From positions 7,688,001-7,752,000 of the forward strand of contig OX442316.1 of NCBI GenBank assembly GCA_949358305.1: DNA of 64,000 nucleotides, in the 5' to 3' direction. The notes under the pieces are model-generated. The model saw only the letters and a list, made by a program, of their open reading frames with translations, was not told where the DNA came from and made no database searches. Below are positions 15,501 through 29,809 of the stretch, in pieces (position 1 is the first letter of the stretch; the number at the start of each line of letters is the position of its first letter). This DNA comes from Strigamia acuminata (taxonomy: Eukaryota; Arthropoda; Chilopoda; Geophilomorpha; Linotaeniidae). The position numbers were made by a program, and so were the translations under genes.

Positions 15501-18500
15501 GCTTTATTGACTCCCAATACTGCAAATACCCTTCTTAAAATAATTGGTTTATTCTTTTCTCGTTATTTTATAGCTTATTTTATTCTAGTCAACAAATTCT
15601 CAATCACAAAAACAGGGCTGAACCGAAATATATAAAAGCAAAATGATTTTCAAACAATTCATCCCATTCTGAAAGCTTTTTACTATTGGTTTTATTTTAT
15701 TTATATGGTTTTCTCTTTTTGGTAACTCTCGAAAAAAAAATTTAGTGAAACTTGTCAGTAAAATGTATCGATTTTTTATTTTTTTTTTTGTGGACGCGAA
15801 CAATTTTGATTTCACATTTCTTTAATATGACAGCTGAACAATCTTCCAATCTAACGATGTGGTGTTATGGACTTTTCTTTTATTTTTTTTCTTTTATTCT
15901 GATATTGTGTTGCTTTCTTAAAAAAAAAATAGATGATGGAGATAAAACTAAAGCCGATAAGAATGATGGTTATGCTGGGTAATGAACCTCCCGATGTCCC
16001 GAATTTAATTTTCTCCCAGCTAAAGAAATAAAGATAATTTGTCCAGAGTGTCATGGGTAAATTTTTGCCCTTAGGCAGGCCGCCCCCTCGGGTCACATGG
16101 TGGAGAGAGGACCAGCTGCTGGATGACAGTTACGAGGTCACATCATTGGGAATTGTCCGCAATGACTTGATAGTATCAACTCTCACACGGCAAGACTTTA
16201 ATGCCGTGTTCGTGTGCAAAGCCAGCAACAACAACATCACCGAACCAGCATTTACCTTTGTCACAGTGGATATGAATTGTAAGTAGTCTTAAGGCGAATT
16301 TAACAGCAGTTTTTGTGTGTGTGTAGTGCGCTAAGTAAATCCTAGGGATTTAGTTAATTCGGGAATTAATCTTCAATATTAATCTCCCGTCATTAATCTT
16401 CATGAAAAGAAATGTTGGACTCTTGAGGTAGAAGGGGATAAGGTAAAAGTAGTGCTCGGGCAAGGTGACCTATAGTTCAAAGCGAAAAGAAAAATGAAAT
16501 AAAATAAAAAAGAAGTTGTAGCAATTTGTTGCCAGGCCAAAAGTGAACTTATGTTTTTGAAAGTCCATTTCTCAAGGCTCCAATTTTCTTGCCATCAAAC
16601 GGCAATTGGATTCACAGTAAAGGAGAATAATTTATTCTTTCTTGATATCGATTTATCAACGTTGGATTTTGAGTACTGTGTGTAGTTGGGATCGGCAAAT
16701 CAATTGAATACGATACATGACAGAGGATTTGTATAATATTTTTGGGAAGAAAAAAACAAATGGGTTTAGACAGGACAAATTTTTACTGAAAATTCGATTA
16801 TTGTGTGAAATTGAGATTGAAAAGAGGCAATATTTCCTGGAAATCGGTTTGGCGTTGCATTGAACGGTTGAACCCGAGCAATGAAAAGTATAAAAAATAT
16901 AAAAAAGAAATTTATTGCGCTGTTCCATGCAATTGAAACGATTTCTCGGAAACCATGCTACCTGCACTTAAATAATAATTATTTCTTTTTGTTTTTATTG
17001 TTTCCGTGATATACTACCGTATCAAAATATATAAATACATATAAAAGATTTTTAGAAAAGAGGAAATTGTCGTGAAGTGTGTGATTGCTGGTTTATCGAC
17101 TAGAAATAGTGTACATAGACAAACTTGATATTGTAATAAAAGCGTGTAACAAAAAAGCTCTTTTCAACTCAACATGAGAAGATAGACACGTTGGGAACGA
17201 AGGGTATATGCAACGTCTTTAATACAAAACTTTTCCATTAGCCAATTTGTAACATCCGACGTGAAAATATCGTATTTCATTTGTTTGTCGCTTGGTCAAT
17301 CTTTCAAACCGCGAGATGACAACTTCAATATATTGTAACCCATAACTAAATGCATCCACTTAATCACTTTGATACTTAATAAAAGAGCCATTTCGATTCG
17401 AAAGTTGTCGAGGAAAAGTGTTGACATTAAACAACTTGGCGAGAATTTAAATATTTAAAGATTTATTTGTAATTAGTTTGTGTTTTATCGCACAGTAAAA
17501 CCATTGGAGGTAAAAATCCTGACATCAAACCGACCTCTATCCTCCAATCGTCGTTATGAGTTGGTGTGCCAGTCAATAGGCTCACGACCTCCACCCATCA
17601 TAGCGTGGTGGAAAGGAGAGAAGAGAATGAAACACACGGAGGAGACCATATCACCAGACACAAATGTCACCACAAGTATCCTCATCTTCACACCCACCAG
17701 CCAAGACCATAACAAAACGTTGGCATGCCGAGCAGAAAATCCTGCCATTCCTGTTAGTGGAATCCAACACACATGGAAGCTTAACGTTCATTGTGAGTAC
17801 AAATAATCGATTCTAATAAAGAGGTGTCGTAGTCAGGGAAACCGCATGCACCTAATTTGCAGTTGCTTAGCATTGCAATCATTGCGTACCGAGTCAATTC
17901 TTTGGGTTTTGGGTTTTAGAGTATGCAGTGCACCGAACCATTGCTAGTTTTATGTGCGACTGCGCCTAAGTACAAATGAGGTTCGAACTAGTAGTCAATT
18001 TGGAATTGAGGGGACGAGCAGCTATAAAAAACAGCGAAACCTCTCTATTACAACCTCCAGAATGACCCCCTAGAGAAAAGTCAGCAGCACAGCAGTTTTC
18101 GGAGTAGTGCACACCGAATTGCTATGTAAACCGGCAAACAGGACCCTCCTTTCCTTCCTCATTTCCTCTCCCATCGTGTTAGAAAGGACTCTTACACGAA
18201 ATGAGACACCAAAGAAAATAGCGTAGCCAAGTCAGTATAAAAATATATATATATAACCGTCCATCATGCAGCAATGTGTGCTCGGAATTTAAAAATGAAA
18301 TCCAAATGAATTACACGGCCGTATAGCGAAACTCACTTCTTTTTTTTTTTCTTCTTCTTCTCACAAACGGAGAAAGAAGTCTACTGAACACTCGGCTCCA
18401 CTTGGAGTATCAAATTTAATTTATCCGATTTGATTTTCTCTGTACTCTATTGGGCGCTGCTCGGCGCAACTCATAATTAAAATCCACCTTTAAAGTGGCA

Positions 18501-21500
18501 TATCTTTGCCGTCAACTTCCGTTGACCTAATCCGGTGCTTAGCTGCAAATAAATTGGATGCTTGTGAATAAGATATCATCTTAAAATTACTTTGCTTCTT
18601 TTTAAAAAGAGGGGATGCAAACTTTGAGCATCTAAATTTCTATGTATCAATCAATATGGTAAACACGCAGAAGTTGCTTGTGATGCGTCTTCTCGTTCGT
18701 AATAACGTTCGTGATGGAAGACGGTGGTTTAAGCTAAAAACTAGCGGGTATAATGTAAGAATGTAATGTTGACAACATTACGCGATTGCCTCAAAGCACG
18801 TTTTGATGGAGACAGTTTCACCACTAATTACATGCCTTTTATACTTAACGCATTTTACTCTTTTATTGAACATGTTTGCATTTTATTGAACATAATAATC
18901 ACTGCAGTGAACTGAAATTGTCCAAAAATATACGAAGTTCGTGAAATGTAATAAATCGGGAATTTTTATTGCGTTTTTATAGTGTTGCAATAAAAGTTGT
19001 AAAAGAAAATTCATACTTTATATTAAATTTTCTTCTTTTTTTTAATTATTTGGAACTGAATACTTTTTTTTTTTTTTACTTTTTTTGTTGCATTGCAGAT
19101 CGACCTACTGCATCGTTGATGCTTGGCAATTCTTTCAATATTGATAACATTCGCGAAGAAGACGACGTGTATTTAGAGTGCACTACTGAAGCAAATCCGT
19201 CCACCGTGAAGGTTCAGTGGAGATTTGAGGTAATGTAAGCTTATGCAATTTATTTTATTGATTGATCGTCTACTAAAGGTACTTACGATAACAAATTAGA
19301 TAATCAAGCAATCGACAGGTCTAATTTACTTACTATAATCTGGTAATGGACCTAGTTGAATTTGCTTGCAAAAAAGCCGAAAGTAAATTCTGTTTTTAGC
19401 TACAGGAAAAAAGATTTGAAAGACCCTGTTTACAAAAATAAATCAAAATGAGTAAAACAATCTGCTAAATAATTTTAGTTTTATGCTAAAGTTCTGGAAA
19501 TATGACTTCCTTCCGTTTTTAACAGGTCTTTCCTACTAACGTTTTGAAAATTATCTCAAACATTTAGTCTGCTTGAAAAATCATGTGTCCAAAATCTTTC
19601 AGAATTTCGGCAATATAGTATGTTTTTCTTATAACGAGATCCCATCGATTTGGATTCCATTCGCTGTGGCTTTACTGGCATGTGCATTTCGTGGACATTT
19701 GTGGTCACGTGTGGTCATCTGATGGACCAAATTTTAGACTCCATGGTGTATACTGTATATTATTAGTCAACAAAGCATTTTATTATTACTGTATAAAAAT
19801 ATGCTGAAAGTTTGTCGTCAAATTTAATTGCATACTTAAGATCTAATATGCAGTTTTCAATTTTAATTTTAACCAATCTTTGTAAAAATTTATTACACTG
19901 AGGTGTACTTGTTTATTCAATAATTGTATCAATTAATCACGTTTTAGCACATTTTTGCTACGTCTCAGACGTGATTGAATACGACACTTAAAAAAAGAAA
20001 TAATTTTTAAATTTTCGTCAGATTTAATCTCTTTTTAGCGATTTCTCACGAGAAAATTAAAAACGAGATATAAATTTGGGATAGGCCTACACTAAGAGGT
20101 GACTTTTCAGTTTTCACAAATTCCTCAAACGATGGCGTTTTAAGCCAGAACTGATGATTAATTAGGTTTAGTAAACAAAATTAATCCACAGAAAAAGACT
20201 TTACCAGCCAGTCCTCTTTATGGATTATAAATTTACCGACTTAACCTATTTATTTACGAGTTGTGGCCGAATTGGTATGCCCTCATTGGGTCGACGAGCA
20301 TTCTCTCTACAATTGATTATCAATGTTTAAACTAAAGTATAACTAAACCAGCTAACTGACGTACTATTTAAAAATCTCGCCCGTACATCAATAAGTTTGT
20401 GAGTACTAGGCAGAACTATATAAAAAACAAATCGTATTTTCAACAGAGAAAAATAAATCAAAAGATGTCATCCATTCGAGCGTGACATTGTTTTTTTGTC
20501 ATTATGGCTCTTAACGTTAAATTATAACGATATTCACACATAAAAAACACGCTTCTCATCTCATATTGGATCAAATTACAAGAAAAAGAAGCCATTCGGA
20601 AAAGGAAGACGGCCTAAAGTGGCCGTCCTGCAAGTACACTTGATTTTTTTTTCTTTTTTTATTCTTTTTTGTGCCCATAATTCTCTGTCCACCGAAGTCG
20701 TGGTATCAGTAAAATCAGTTGACAAATGCGAAGGGCACTTAACCCATGTGTACGCCTGATATGTAAAGAAAGCACTCCAAAGTCTTGATTTATTTCGTCT
20801 CTTCCCCAACACCGATCTCATAACGGTTCAGGAGACTTCTAGATCGCTTCCGATAGAATTTGCTTGCACGAGAAGAAAAACGTGATAAGTGTTCCAAAGC
20901 CCATACATAACGCAACTCGAAGGAAACTTTCTTTGTATGCGTTCAACAATCTTTTTTCTTTTTTTTTTTTTTTTTTTTTTGCATGCTTTACCCGATACTT
21001 TTTTTTCAATTTGAACTTCAAAAGACCAAAGCAAAGCTTCCGAATAAAAACGAAACTGCAAACGAGATTGTCTTTTCTTTTTCTTAAATAAATATTTGTT
21101 TGGAATATCAATCGGAAAAAGTATTTTTTTTTATTTGTCATTTTAAAATGTTTTTGTTTTATTTTAGGGATTTCTGTTTGAGACTTGTGAATTTGTTCAT
21201 TGAAATTTGATTTGTTGTCTATTTAAGGGTAAATCCCTGCGAGCTGATGTGGGCAATGGCCTTATTACCAGCAATCAATCGCTAGTGCTACAATCAGTTC
21301 GAAGGGCACAAGCGGGCAGCTATTCCTGTGTAGGGATTAATAGTGAAGGTGAAGGCGAAAGTAATCAGATAATGCTGCGCATTAAACGTAAGTACAGAGT
21401 ACTGTAGTATACGAGTGTAATTTATGGTTTATTCTAACATCGTGGTATTGGTAACAATGCAATGCGTTCGAGGCCTATTCATCTTGCGTTACAACAACAA

Positions 21501-24500
21501 ACTGACAAGTTTATTTCGTATTGATTTAATGTCAACACCTAACTGAATTTACGAGCAAAATGAGATACAAAACATTTTTTTTTTTTTTTTTTTTATTTTG
21601 GCTTAAAAAATACAACACCTGAATAATTATATTTAATTTTGTCAATATAATTCTAATCTAGGGTTGTTAACATTTTGAAACTTTTATGCAATTTTCTTTT
21701 TAGCTTGTCATTTTGAACATTATAGATGATTTGAATTCACCAGCAGCAGCTTATGAATATTCATCATTCGGAGAAAAAAATGAAACTCTGCTGACTAAAT
21801 TAATGAAACCTGCGAAGCTTTTTTTTTTTTATTTGTGATTTTTATTTGTGATTTTTTTTTTTCTTTTAAATTTAAAAAAAAAAATTTTTTTTGTTGTTTT
21901 ATATTTTTGCAGATATTCCAGTGTGCAGAGACGGGCAGAAAGCCAATTACAGAACGGCGAGGCACGAGACAGTCACTTTGTCGTGTGAAGTTGACGCCTA
22001 CCCACCGCAGGTACAGAATCCCTCGCCTTCTTACATGCACAGCCAATGTTTACCGTGTTTATTTACCTCTTCCTTATGACAAGTTGACTTTTCGTTGGGC
22101 GTTCAACCATACCAACAACATCGTGGACGAAAAACGTGCCCTTATCACCACCGAGCGGCTGAAAAGTTCACTAGTCTATACACCAAGAATAGAAAATGAT
22201 TTTGGTGTGTTATACTGTTTTGCTTCAAACGAGATGGGAACTCAACATAAGCCTTGTGTTTTCACACTCACTGCAGCAGGTAATGTTTATTTTAAATTAG
22301 TTTAGGTCACTCTATATGTATTCCAGTGAGTGATAGTGGTGTGGCATACGACCAATGTATTTTCATTAAAAATTCTTTACTTAAAAGAGTGTTCCCTGCA
22401 ATAAATAAATCCCGTTGATTCTGTTTGGTAACTTCGGGGGCACTTGGCGCAGAGCAACAATTGGGCCTCAAACCCAACCGCTTATGGTTGGCCCTGCGCA
22501 GCTGCACCACTTCAACCACTGTTTTAAACTTTTATTGGTACTTTTTATTAGCATCGTTTGAATTGTTTTCATTTTGACGACACTTTGTACGAAACATTAT
22601 GGGTAAACATTAACTGCTACGACACTTAAAAGTAAATCGTGGATCCCGAATCAATTATTAATGAAGTGCCGTGAATTCCCGCATTGAAGTTCTGAGGTTT
22701 TAACAGAAATTACATTTCTTTTTTCGTAGGCCCGCCCGATCCTGCTTACAATTGTACCATAACAAATGAAACGGACACTTCGATGCTAGTTGTTTGCCAG
22801 TTTGGATATAATGGCGGCCTTCCTCAGACATTTGTGTGTCAAGTAAGGGACGCTGAAACACATCAGGTAATTTAATTTTGTGATTTCCCCGGACTCTCTT
22901 AGATTTTATTTTATTTTTTAATTAGGCTAAATGTTGAAAAATTAAATTGAATTTGAAAATAATTCAAAGTGAGTCGTGATAAAGTTGACTAATTACATAT
23001 AAAAAAAGAAGTGAACGCGCGTTCGTGGAATTTAAATCGAAGGAACCAGTGGAAATAAGTTTGGATATCTTTAATCAAGTATATAAAAAAAAAAAAACGG
23101 GATGAAGGAGGAAATCACTATTCTTTTTAGCTTTTCAAGTTTTATTACTGGTGAAAGGCAGATAAACATCAAAGTGTAGAGTATTTCACTATCTAGGCCA
23201 TACCAAACTCTCTAAAAATACTATTCCATTGGAAACTTCATTTAAGCGCACAGGAAACTCAGTTGCAGATTTAGATCTCTTTCAATTTCGCGTTAGACTG
23301 AGAGAAAGTCAGACTAAAAGAATCAATGAACTACAAAACCACCCTCAGGACTCTTTGTTAGTGACAAGTGGAAAGCAGCAAATACCGTAACAAAAAGTAC
23401 TACTGCTTTAGAAAAGGGGGAAAAAATCGTTAAATCTTCTTCATGGAAAAAAATGTATTATGAAAACGGAGGAAATACTGGAAGAGGAAGAAGATTCTAT
23501 TATTAGACTTAGGTTTATTTATGTAAGACGTAAATCATGAAATTGTGGATGCAGTCTGCATTGCCTGCAATATACACAATTCGGAAACGAAGGGCAATAA
23601 AATTTACATTTTGATTCATTCACTACGAGGGTTTAAAAATGTGTTTTTAATTCGGTATCAGCAACACATCCAGAATATACTGCTGTTTATCCTAAAGTTT
23701 TATAAACTAGTTGGAAATTTGCGCAGTTTTAGTTTGTTTTTGTGAAATGCGCAGAGAATTTGCGACTGCATATGCTGTGTGCGTGAGTTTTTTGTTTAAA
23801 TCATCTTAAACAAACCACAACCCTAACTTTTGAGTTGAAAAATGTGTAGAACTGTGGCTGTGGTTGTTGCATAAATAAATTAAATTCTCGTTTTCATTTT
23901 TCTCATGATAAATCACAGAACACGGCACACGAAATTACATTCACGAGGCTAAAATATTAGCGTTTTTAAAGTCTCGTCATCGTCTTCTAGTTTGTTTTTG
24001 TCCCATTACGAGAAACGAAAGATGGAAATATTTATTCTTGCAAATGTTTTTTTATTGATGACATTTCTACACAATTGTGAAGAAAAACCAAGAGTTTTAT
24101 AGCCATATGTTTTTTTTTCGCTACTTTGTAAGGTGGTTACGAAACTCAACTCCTCCCAACCGTCCTTCCACGTGACTCATCTTCCTTCTAACAGCCGCTT
24201 CCTCATCTCAATCTACGCTGCTAATGCCAAAGGCAGGAGTGAAGCAACCATAGCAGCAGGAAATACTGCTGCAACCACGCATGATGAAAGCTTTGGTAAG
24301 AAGTGCTTTCATTTTTTTTTCTGTGTTTCTGTAATGTTAATTGACAAAATGGAAAAAAAGGAGATGAAATTGGCAAGAAAACTGTCCTTTTTTTAAATTA
24401 GTTTATTTCATTTTGTTTTATATATAAATGTACAAACAAAAGTCGTTTAAGATGTAACAACGTCTGAGCATGAACTTGTTAGTTAAGCAAGCATTTACAA

Positions 24501-27500
24501 TATAATGAACAAACAAGAGTTTCAAGGCTGAAAAGCTGCCCGGAAAATACATTAGGCAAAGATAGGTCTGCTAATTCTTTGCAAATGTCTCGACCTGTAT
24601 TAAATTACTAAGAACAAAAGCTGTGCACGTCTTTTATAGCCCGCCCATTAGTAAGTGCAAACATCTGACGGTGTTGCGTTCAATAGACGAAACCTAGGCT
24701 ACGTATACAGTATGCAGCGAATAAAAGGAAGAATCTGCTCGTGCTGCCTTCGTTATTTCGTCTTGCTCTCCTACTGTGAGAACAATTCATCGAGGATAAT
24801 TCTACATGAACCTTCCTTCCATTGCCGTTATGAAATACCAACAATTTATTCCAATAATTTGATAACATCTGGAGCACATTACAAGTCGAATGAATGCAAA
24901 CAGACAAAAGATCAAAATGTTAGCGCCCTTGCTCAGAGAAAAGCAAATTGAATTCGATTCACTCGCAGAAATTTGGAATCCTTTTCAGATGTCGAAGCCT
25001 GGTTCTCCACCCTTCTGGGCGCAGCGTTGGGTGCTGTGGTGATTCTTGCATTCTTAGGCATCATCTTGATCGTTGTGGTTCGCGTGCGGAGTAGATGTCA
25101 TTGCAGTCGAAAAAATTACGAGGCCGAACGAACTGACAGGTAAAGTACGACATACCGTAGATGTTGCCAACTTGAGTTTATTTTCAAATATTTATTTTAA
25201 ATTTAATCATTGATTATTTAGCAGTGTAGTAGAACCAATTAACAAGCACTGGTCTGATTTATGTAATCGTAAACTTTTTTATTTAAAAAATGATTAATGG
25301 AGTTGCGTTTTTTCGAAGCTGGCAATTATATTCCATGATAATTCCCTGTTAGTTAATTGGTTTTTTTTCATAGCGAGTCATTGAGTGTCATTTTTCATTG
25401 ATAAATCTTGTCAGAAAGTTTTAATATAAAAGATTGTTGCTAGCGTTATGAATAGCGGCACAAAGGGTGGCTCGTCCAAAGGCAGATTTCGAATTGAAAA
25501 TGCCCAAGATATCATTCTAACAGACGAGCAAGACCCGCTATTAAATATTAATGTGCGTGAAAAAGAAACACGACAACAATGCCAAAATGCACGACCCTTG
25601 GCTTTTTTTAAAGTTCAAAGATGAGATGAGTGAGCACGAGCACCGAGTTTGGTTGACATGGGAAATCATAATTTTGTTAAACATTTATGAATGCCACGTT
25701 GAAATAGTAATTTAAATTTATTGACAGGCAATTACCGGATTTAAGAAGGAAATTGAAATAACAGGCGGTTTGTGACTTTCCATTTGTTAGTATGCAAAAT
25801 TCAATTTAGAGTTAATTAATTGTTTTCGCCTGCTAACATTTGCGTGCACAGATGGTTGGAAAATCGAACACGGTCGCTGGCAAAATGTTTTATGGAACTA
25901 ACAGAAATATAAAAACAAGAAACGCTTAAAACGAGAACAAGTGCGGAGATAGCGCGTCCCTAGAGTGAAGGGCTCTAACGAGAGCAAGGTGAGGCCATGT
26001 GCATTGCACCGTTTTTGGCCCTCTAAAACTCTGGTGTTTGCATGGCGGTTATTTGTTTGGCTGTTGGAAATTCCAGCTCAACACGCAGGGAATGCGCATA
26101 CATATTAAACATCCATAAATCATTAATACGAGCAGTCCGGAGCTATAGTTTAACACTTAAGTACGAAGAAGTAAGATAGAGATGATCATGCCTCTTCAAA
26201 GTCGAGCACGTTATGTACATATGGCTCTTATCGTGTTTAGGTTTCACGTTGAGGGTGTGCAAAGAGAATGGGAATAATTTTATTAGATGGATTCCAAAAA
26301 ACCGTCGTCTTCAGTGTCGTGTCTAATCGAATCCAATGTTCTGCTATTATGACGTCAATTTCGTCCCCTTGGTCGTTTCTGCAACTTGCGTCGAGTAAAA
26401 GTAGAACGCGATTCGGTTCACGTTTTAGACATTTTTTAGTGTTTAAAGGTTTAAAATTTCTGTCGCAAAGGCATTATTTTTCGTTTGCTATTGTTGCGTA
26501 AAAGTGTACAAAGATATTGACGTAATTAAGATGGAATAAAAAGAATTAAGAATTAGAAGGGGCATCCAAGGTGTGCTAGAATGTAACGGTTTCTCGAAGT
26601 TGTTGTGAATTGTGTGCATGCCACAATTCAGACTAGCTATTAAATTGTGAATTATTAATAAATGTGAGTAGTTTACTATTTTGGCAGAAGAAAACAGCCT
26701 TTTCTCCTTCGAGGCTACATAAAAACTCAATTTTCATTCTAATATATTGCCGAAATTATGTGTTCGTACGTACACGTTTCACTAATGCCAAGACATAATT
26801 TGTTCGTGAGAGTAACAGAAGTGGAAAAACATTCCAATTGAAAACTTTTCTCCTTTCTACGTGCAGAGTGGAGAACGAAGTTTTTTGCCTTTTATGTGGT
26901 TCATGCAATGGACTAGGAATGATTTCATTAAACATTTTAACCGCCAGCTCAACATTCTGATCGTGAGTTTATTTCTACTCAATCTCCCTTCGTTTTCATA
27001 TTTTAAGACATTTCTCAAAATCTTACTTAACACCTTGCGAAATAGATTTTCATTCGTCGGGATTTGCTGTTTCTTCAAACAGGTCGTGTGTAAAATCCAA
27101 TTAGTGTAATGAAGTGTAAATTAAGTTCAAAAAAAGGAATTTCCTTTTTTCCCTTTTAAATTATTTGAAACTATTTGCGCTTTTTTTGGGAGCCCGTTTA
27201 ATGAAAAAAGAAATGTTAGTTCTTTGGACGAAAAATTATTGATATTAAATTTGAATCGGATTGGTGGTTGCAACTTCAACTCTAAGAGATTTGGACAATT
27301 TTTTGTGCTGGTTTGCTCCCTCACCTAATATTCCTTGTGCGGGAAAAGAGCAATAAGACGCTTAACGTGAGTCATATCATAAATTCATGATTAAGAATTT
27401 CACACAATTTTCTTTCTTTTCTATTTCTCTATTTGAATTTCATTCCGTTTACTACAGTCTTTCAAATGCTCGGTAATTAGACTTCACACCTCATCTCATA

Positions 27501-29179
27501 CACGAACAAGAATGTGATTTAGCTGCTGAATTTATCAATATTTGCATAATGAAACTAGAAATTTACTTTTTTTCTCATGCTGTATAAGTAAAAGGAAATT
27601 ATTATTGGAAGTTTGACAAGTTTACGATTTTTAAATTTTTTTTAAAATTTTTTAATTGTAAAGAATGTTAATTTTGTGCATACGGAAAAAACAAATGCAA
27701 AACTGCATTTTGTAGGTGCAAAATGGTGTAAAAAAATTAATTTTAATATTTCCATTTAGTAATTTCAGCTTTAACTGTTTTGTTTTATATTCTTGCATTA
27801 TTTGTGGGAGAAAAAAAAGCAGAGAAAAATAAAAATCATAAGACACGTATAAACTGAAATGACTTACATCTTGGGCTCTAATGTTTATGATTCATTTTGC
27901 GAAATAAGCAGCCACCTCGGAAACCTATTGCATTATTTGAAATTTATTGCTTTTTCCAAAAACACACGAGTGTGTAAAAGACCCCAGTCAAAACAAATTC
28001 CAATTGCATTCGCAGTTTTAAATATGCAATTTACAGCATGTGCTGGTTGGTCAGGGATTAAGTAACACAATTAGAAACTCATGGAGAATTCAAAACAGTT
28101 TCGGAAAAATTTTCAAATATATTCCACTTGGGGCTTTGTTTATGGAATTAGTTGAAAATTCGCCAAACTTTCAACTTCAATAACAGTGAACTACAGTCAA
28201 TTTTAATTCTATTTACGAAAAAAAAGACGAAATTGAGAAATTAAATTTGAACGTTAATAACCAACATTTGCCATGGTATAGTTTAATAACATTCGAATGA
28301 AATTGAAGGAAAAAATGTAATGTTTATTACTGCAGACGAGTGTTGTAGCGTCTAATTGCCAGACTCCTTAAATGACATTCCCATCTGGTACTGATCAAAA
28401 CATTTACCGATATTGGTTTTTCAAAATTGGCTAACCCAAACATTAGCAACACGAAACTTTGTAATACCAACAACATGAATCGTTGCAACATTGGTTTACT
28501 GGGCTTTAACAGCTGCTTTGAAGCAAAAAAAGAAATGGTACGCAAGAAGGACTTAACAAACTGTGCGCCAGAATCAATAAATAAAAGATAAAGACAAAAG
28601 TTTAATAATTACGAGTGGGGCGCCCAACTCACAGGTGACAGTTGGCGACATGTAAATATTAAATTATAAAATGTTTGTGTGTTGGTTTTGTTGGGACTGG
28701 CATTTTACACAGAGTAAATCTACTTTTTAAAATGCTTTCATGTGCTGATATTTTATTTGTTTGTACTTTTGTTGTATGCATATTGCAGATCACATATTCC
28801 ACTCCGTAGAGATTTGGATGGGGAAATGGAGGAAGGTGAACCCAAACGAAGTCCTGACATCATTCCCAACAACACAGGTCTGACGTCTGAAGTAACTTTT
28901 TATGCATGCTTTTAAAATGGTTTAGAAACATAGGTTTTTTGTATTAAATATTTATAAAAGGTTTTTTTTTCTTTTTTCTTGTTGTTCTTAGATCAAGAAT
29001 TTCCTTCTGTGAAGGTGAAGTGTGTTCAACCAAAGTGGGCTTATTGCACACAGGGTCCATGCGATAACTGCACTCAAGCAAATATCCGAACATTTAAAGG
29101 AAATTTACCTCACGATAACAACTACAAATACCAAATGAGAAAAATTAGTCCAGTTGAGTATCAATCTCTTCTTGCGTAG
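9532..29179 (+). CDS. side: Sidestep-family Ig/FN3 transmembrane receptor (5' end missing)
   Basis: Fourteen exons join in phase: 9532-9670, 13023-13234, 14473-14583, 16075-16278, 17496-17792, 19099-19229, 21228-21387, 21913-22010, 22084-22279, 22730-22866, 24133-24295, 24989-25139, 28789-28877, 28992-29179, giving 757 codons before TAG. The order is a V-type Ig (cysteines in KLPCDI and GIYRCRVDF), four or so further Ig domains ([63 protein letters not shown]), an FN3-like region, a hydrophobic TM helix (exon 12) with a basic stop-transfer segment, and a cytoplasmic tail. [17 protein letters not shown] spacing followed by VPP is typical of Sidestep proteins, which act as cell-surface partners of Beat receptors in motor-axon guidance. 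The exon 8/9 junction uses a 73-nt intron. Exon 1 enters in phase 1, so a signal-peptide exon lies upstream. Confidence 0.85.
9671..28788 (+). other. Long introns of the Sidestep-like gene
   Basis: The introns range from 73 nt to about 3.6 kb (25,140-28,788). Apart from homopolymer runs and the 31-bp dispersed repeat at 15,137, I see no nested gene, RNA gene or intact transposon. Open frames inside them (for example 24,655-24,951 and 26,857-27,109) lack domains and splice context. A search for alternative cytoplasmic exons in 25,140-28,788 would be worthwhile, because the tail exons sit far from the TM exon. Confidence 0.5.
15137..15167 (+). repeat. Dispersed repeat, copy 1 (inverted partner at 38,956)
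   Basis: A 31-bp block beginning accacgactggagtggt matches, in opposite orientation and with one mismatch, 38,956-38,986 inside the giant element. The block contains a small inverted repeat (ACCAC/GTGGT). The flanks are A/C- and aaacgg-rich at both sites, which suggests a larger degenerate repeat family. Confidence 0.7.
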
Positions 29180-29422
29180 CAAAAAGTATGGTTGAGTTGG
29201 AATAGTTGAACAGTTTAAAACAATTGCATGTTTTGTCATCCATCATCAAAGCCGCAAAGAATTTGTCAGGCTAATTCCATACTCAAACGTCAAAGAAAAT
29301 TTGCATGAGTATCAACTTTGACAGGAATCTTCTACAAACTAGGTTTTTACTTTTACCACGATTCTCAGTTGTCACATGGCGAATCTGGTCACACGACTTC
29401 AGTTATTGATGATTTTTGCACC

Positions 29423-29628
29423 CAGTGGCGGATTTATAGTCTGCAGGGCCCTATTTGTTCAAATAAGTGAAAATTCTTTGAAACACAACTGCAAACAGCG
29501 AAAGCTGAACGCAAACTCAAAGTACTTAAATGTATTTACGCTCGGTCCAAAAAAAATGTCGATTGTAAAAATAATATTTTTCTTATTTGTGAGCAGAAGA
29601 ATTGCGAGCACTTATAGATCCGTCACTG
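29423..29628. mobile_element. Non-autonomous hAT-type MITE
   Basis: The left end is cagtggcggatttata and the right end, read inward from the other strand, is cagtgacggatctata. Imperfect inverted ends starting CAGTG fit the CAGNG rule of hAT elements. The flanking 8-mers (tttgcacc and tctacact) agree at only five of eight positions, so a target duplication is decayed or absent. There is no coding capacity. The element lies between the receptor stop codon and a candidate alternative last exon. Confidence 0.6.
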
Positions 29629-29683
29629 TCTACACTTTTTGTACAAAAATTGTACGAAATTAACAGAAATGTTTGTGTTTCAG

Positions 29684-29809
29684 TATGAAGATAGTATTGA
29701 GCAAGAAATACCGCTTCATTTGAATGCTCGAGGAAACCAACTTGAACAGTGGCACTTACCTGAAATTGCAGAGGTCGAGATACCAGGAAAAACAGATACA
29801 AGTTTATGA
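29684..29809 (+). other. Candidate alternative last exon of the Sidestep-like gene
   Basis: A good acceptor (tttgtgtttcag) precedes a 42-codon open frame ending in TGA. It starts in phase 0 and could be joined to an internal AAG|GTGAAG donor in the last annotated exon near 29,015, extending ...FPSVK with an acidic, non-repetitive tail (YEDSIEQEIPLHLN...). The composition looks coding. The main alternative is chance in the 3' flank. Confidence 0.35.

Noticed and set aside
21835-22305. A 156-codon continuous frame across two receptor exons
   Set aside because: It joins the exons in the wrong frame for the first; the 73-nt GT-AG intron 22,011-22,083 restores Ig homology on both sides.
22430-22520. 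GC-richer stem-loop-like block considered as a tRNA or SINE head
   Set aside because: No A/B box arrangement or cloverleaf could be drawn.
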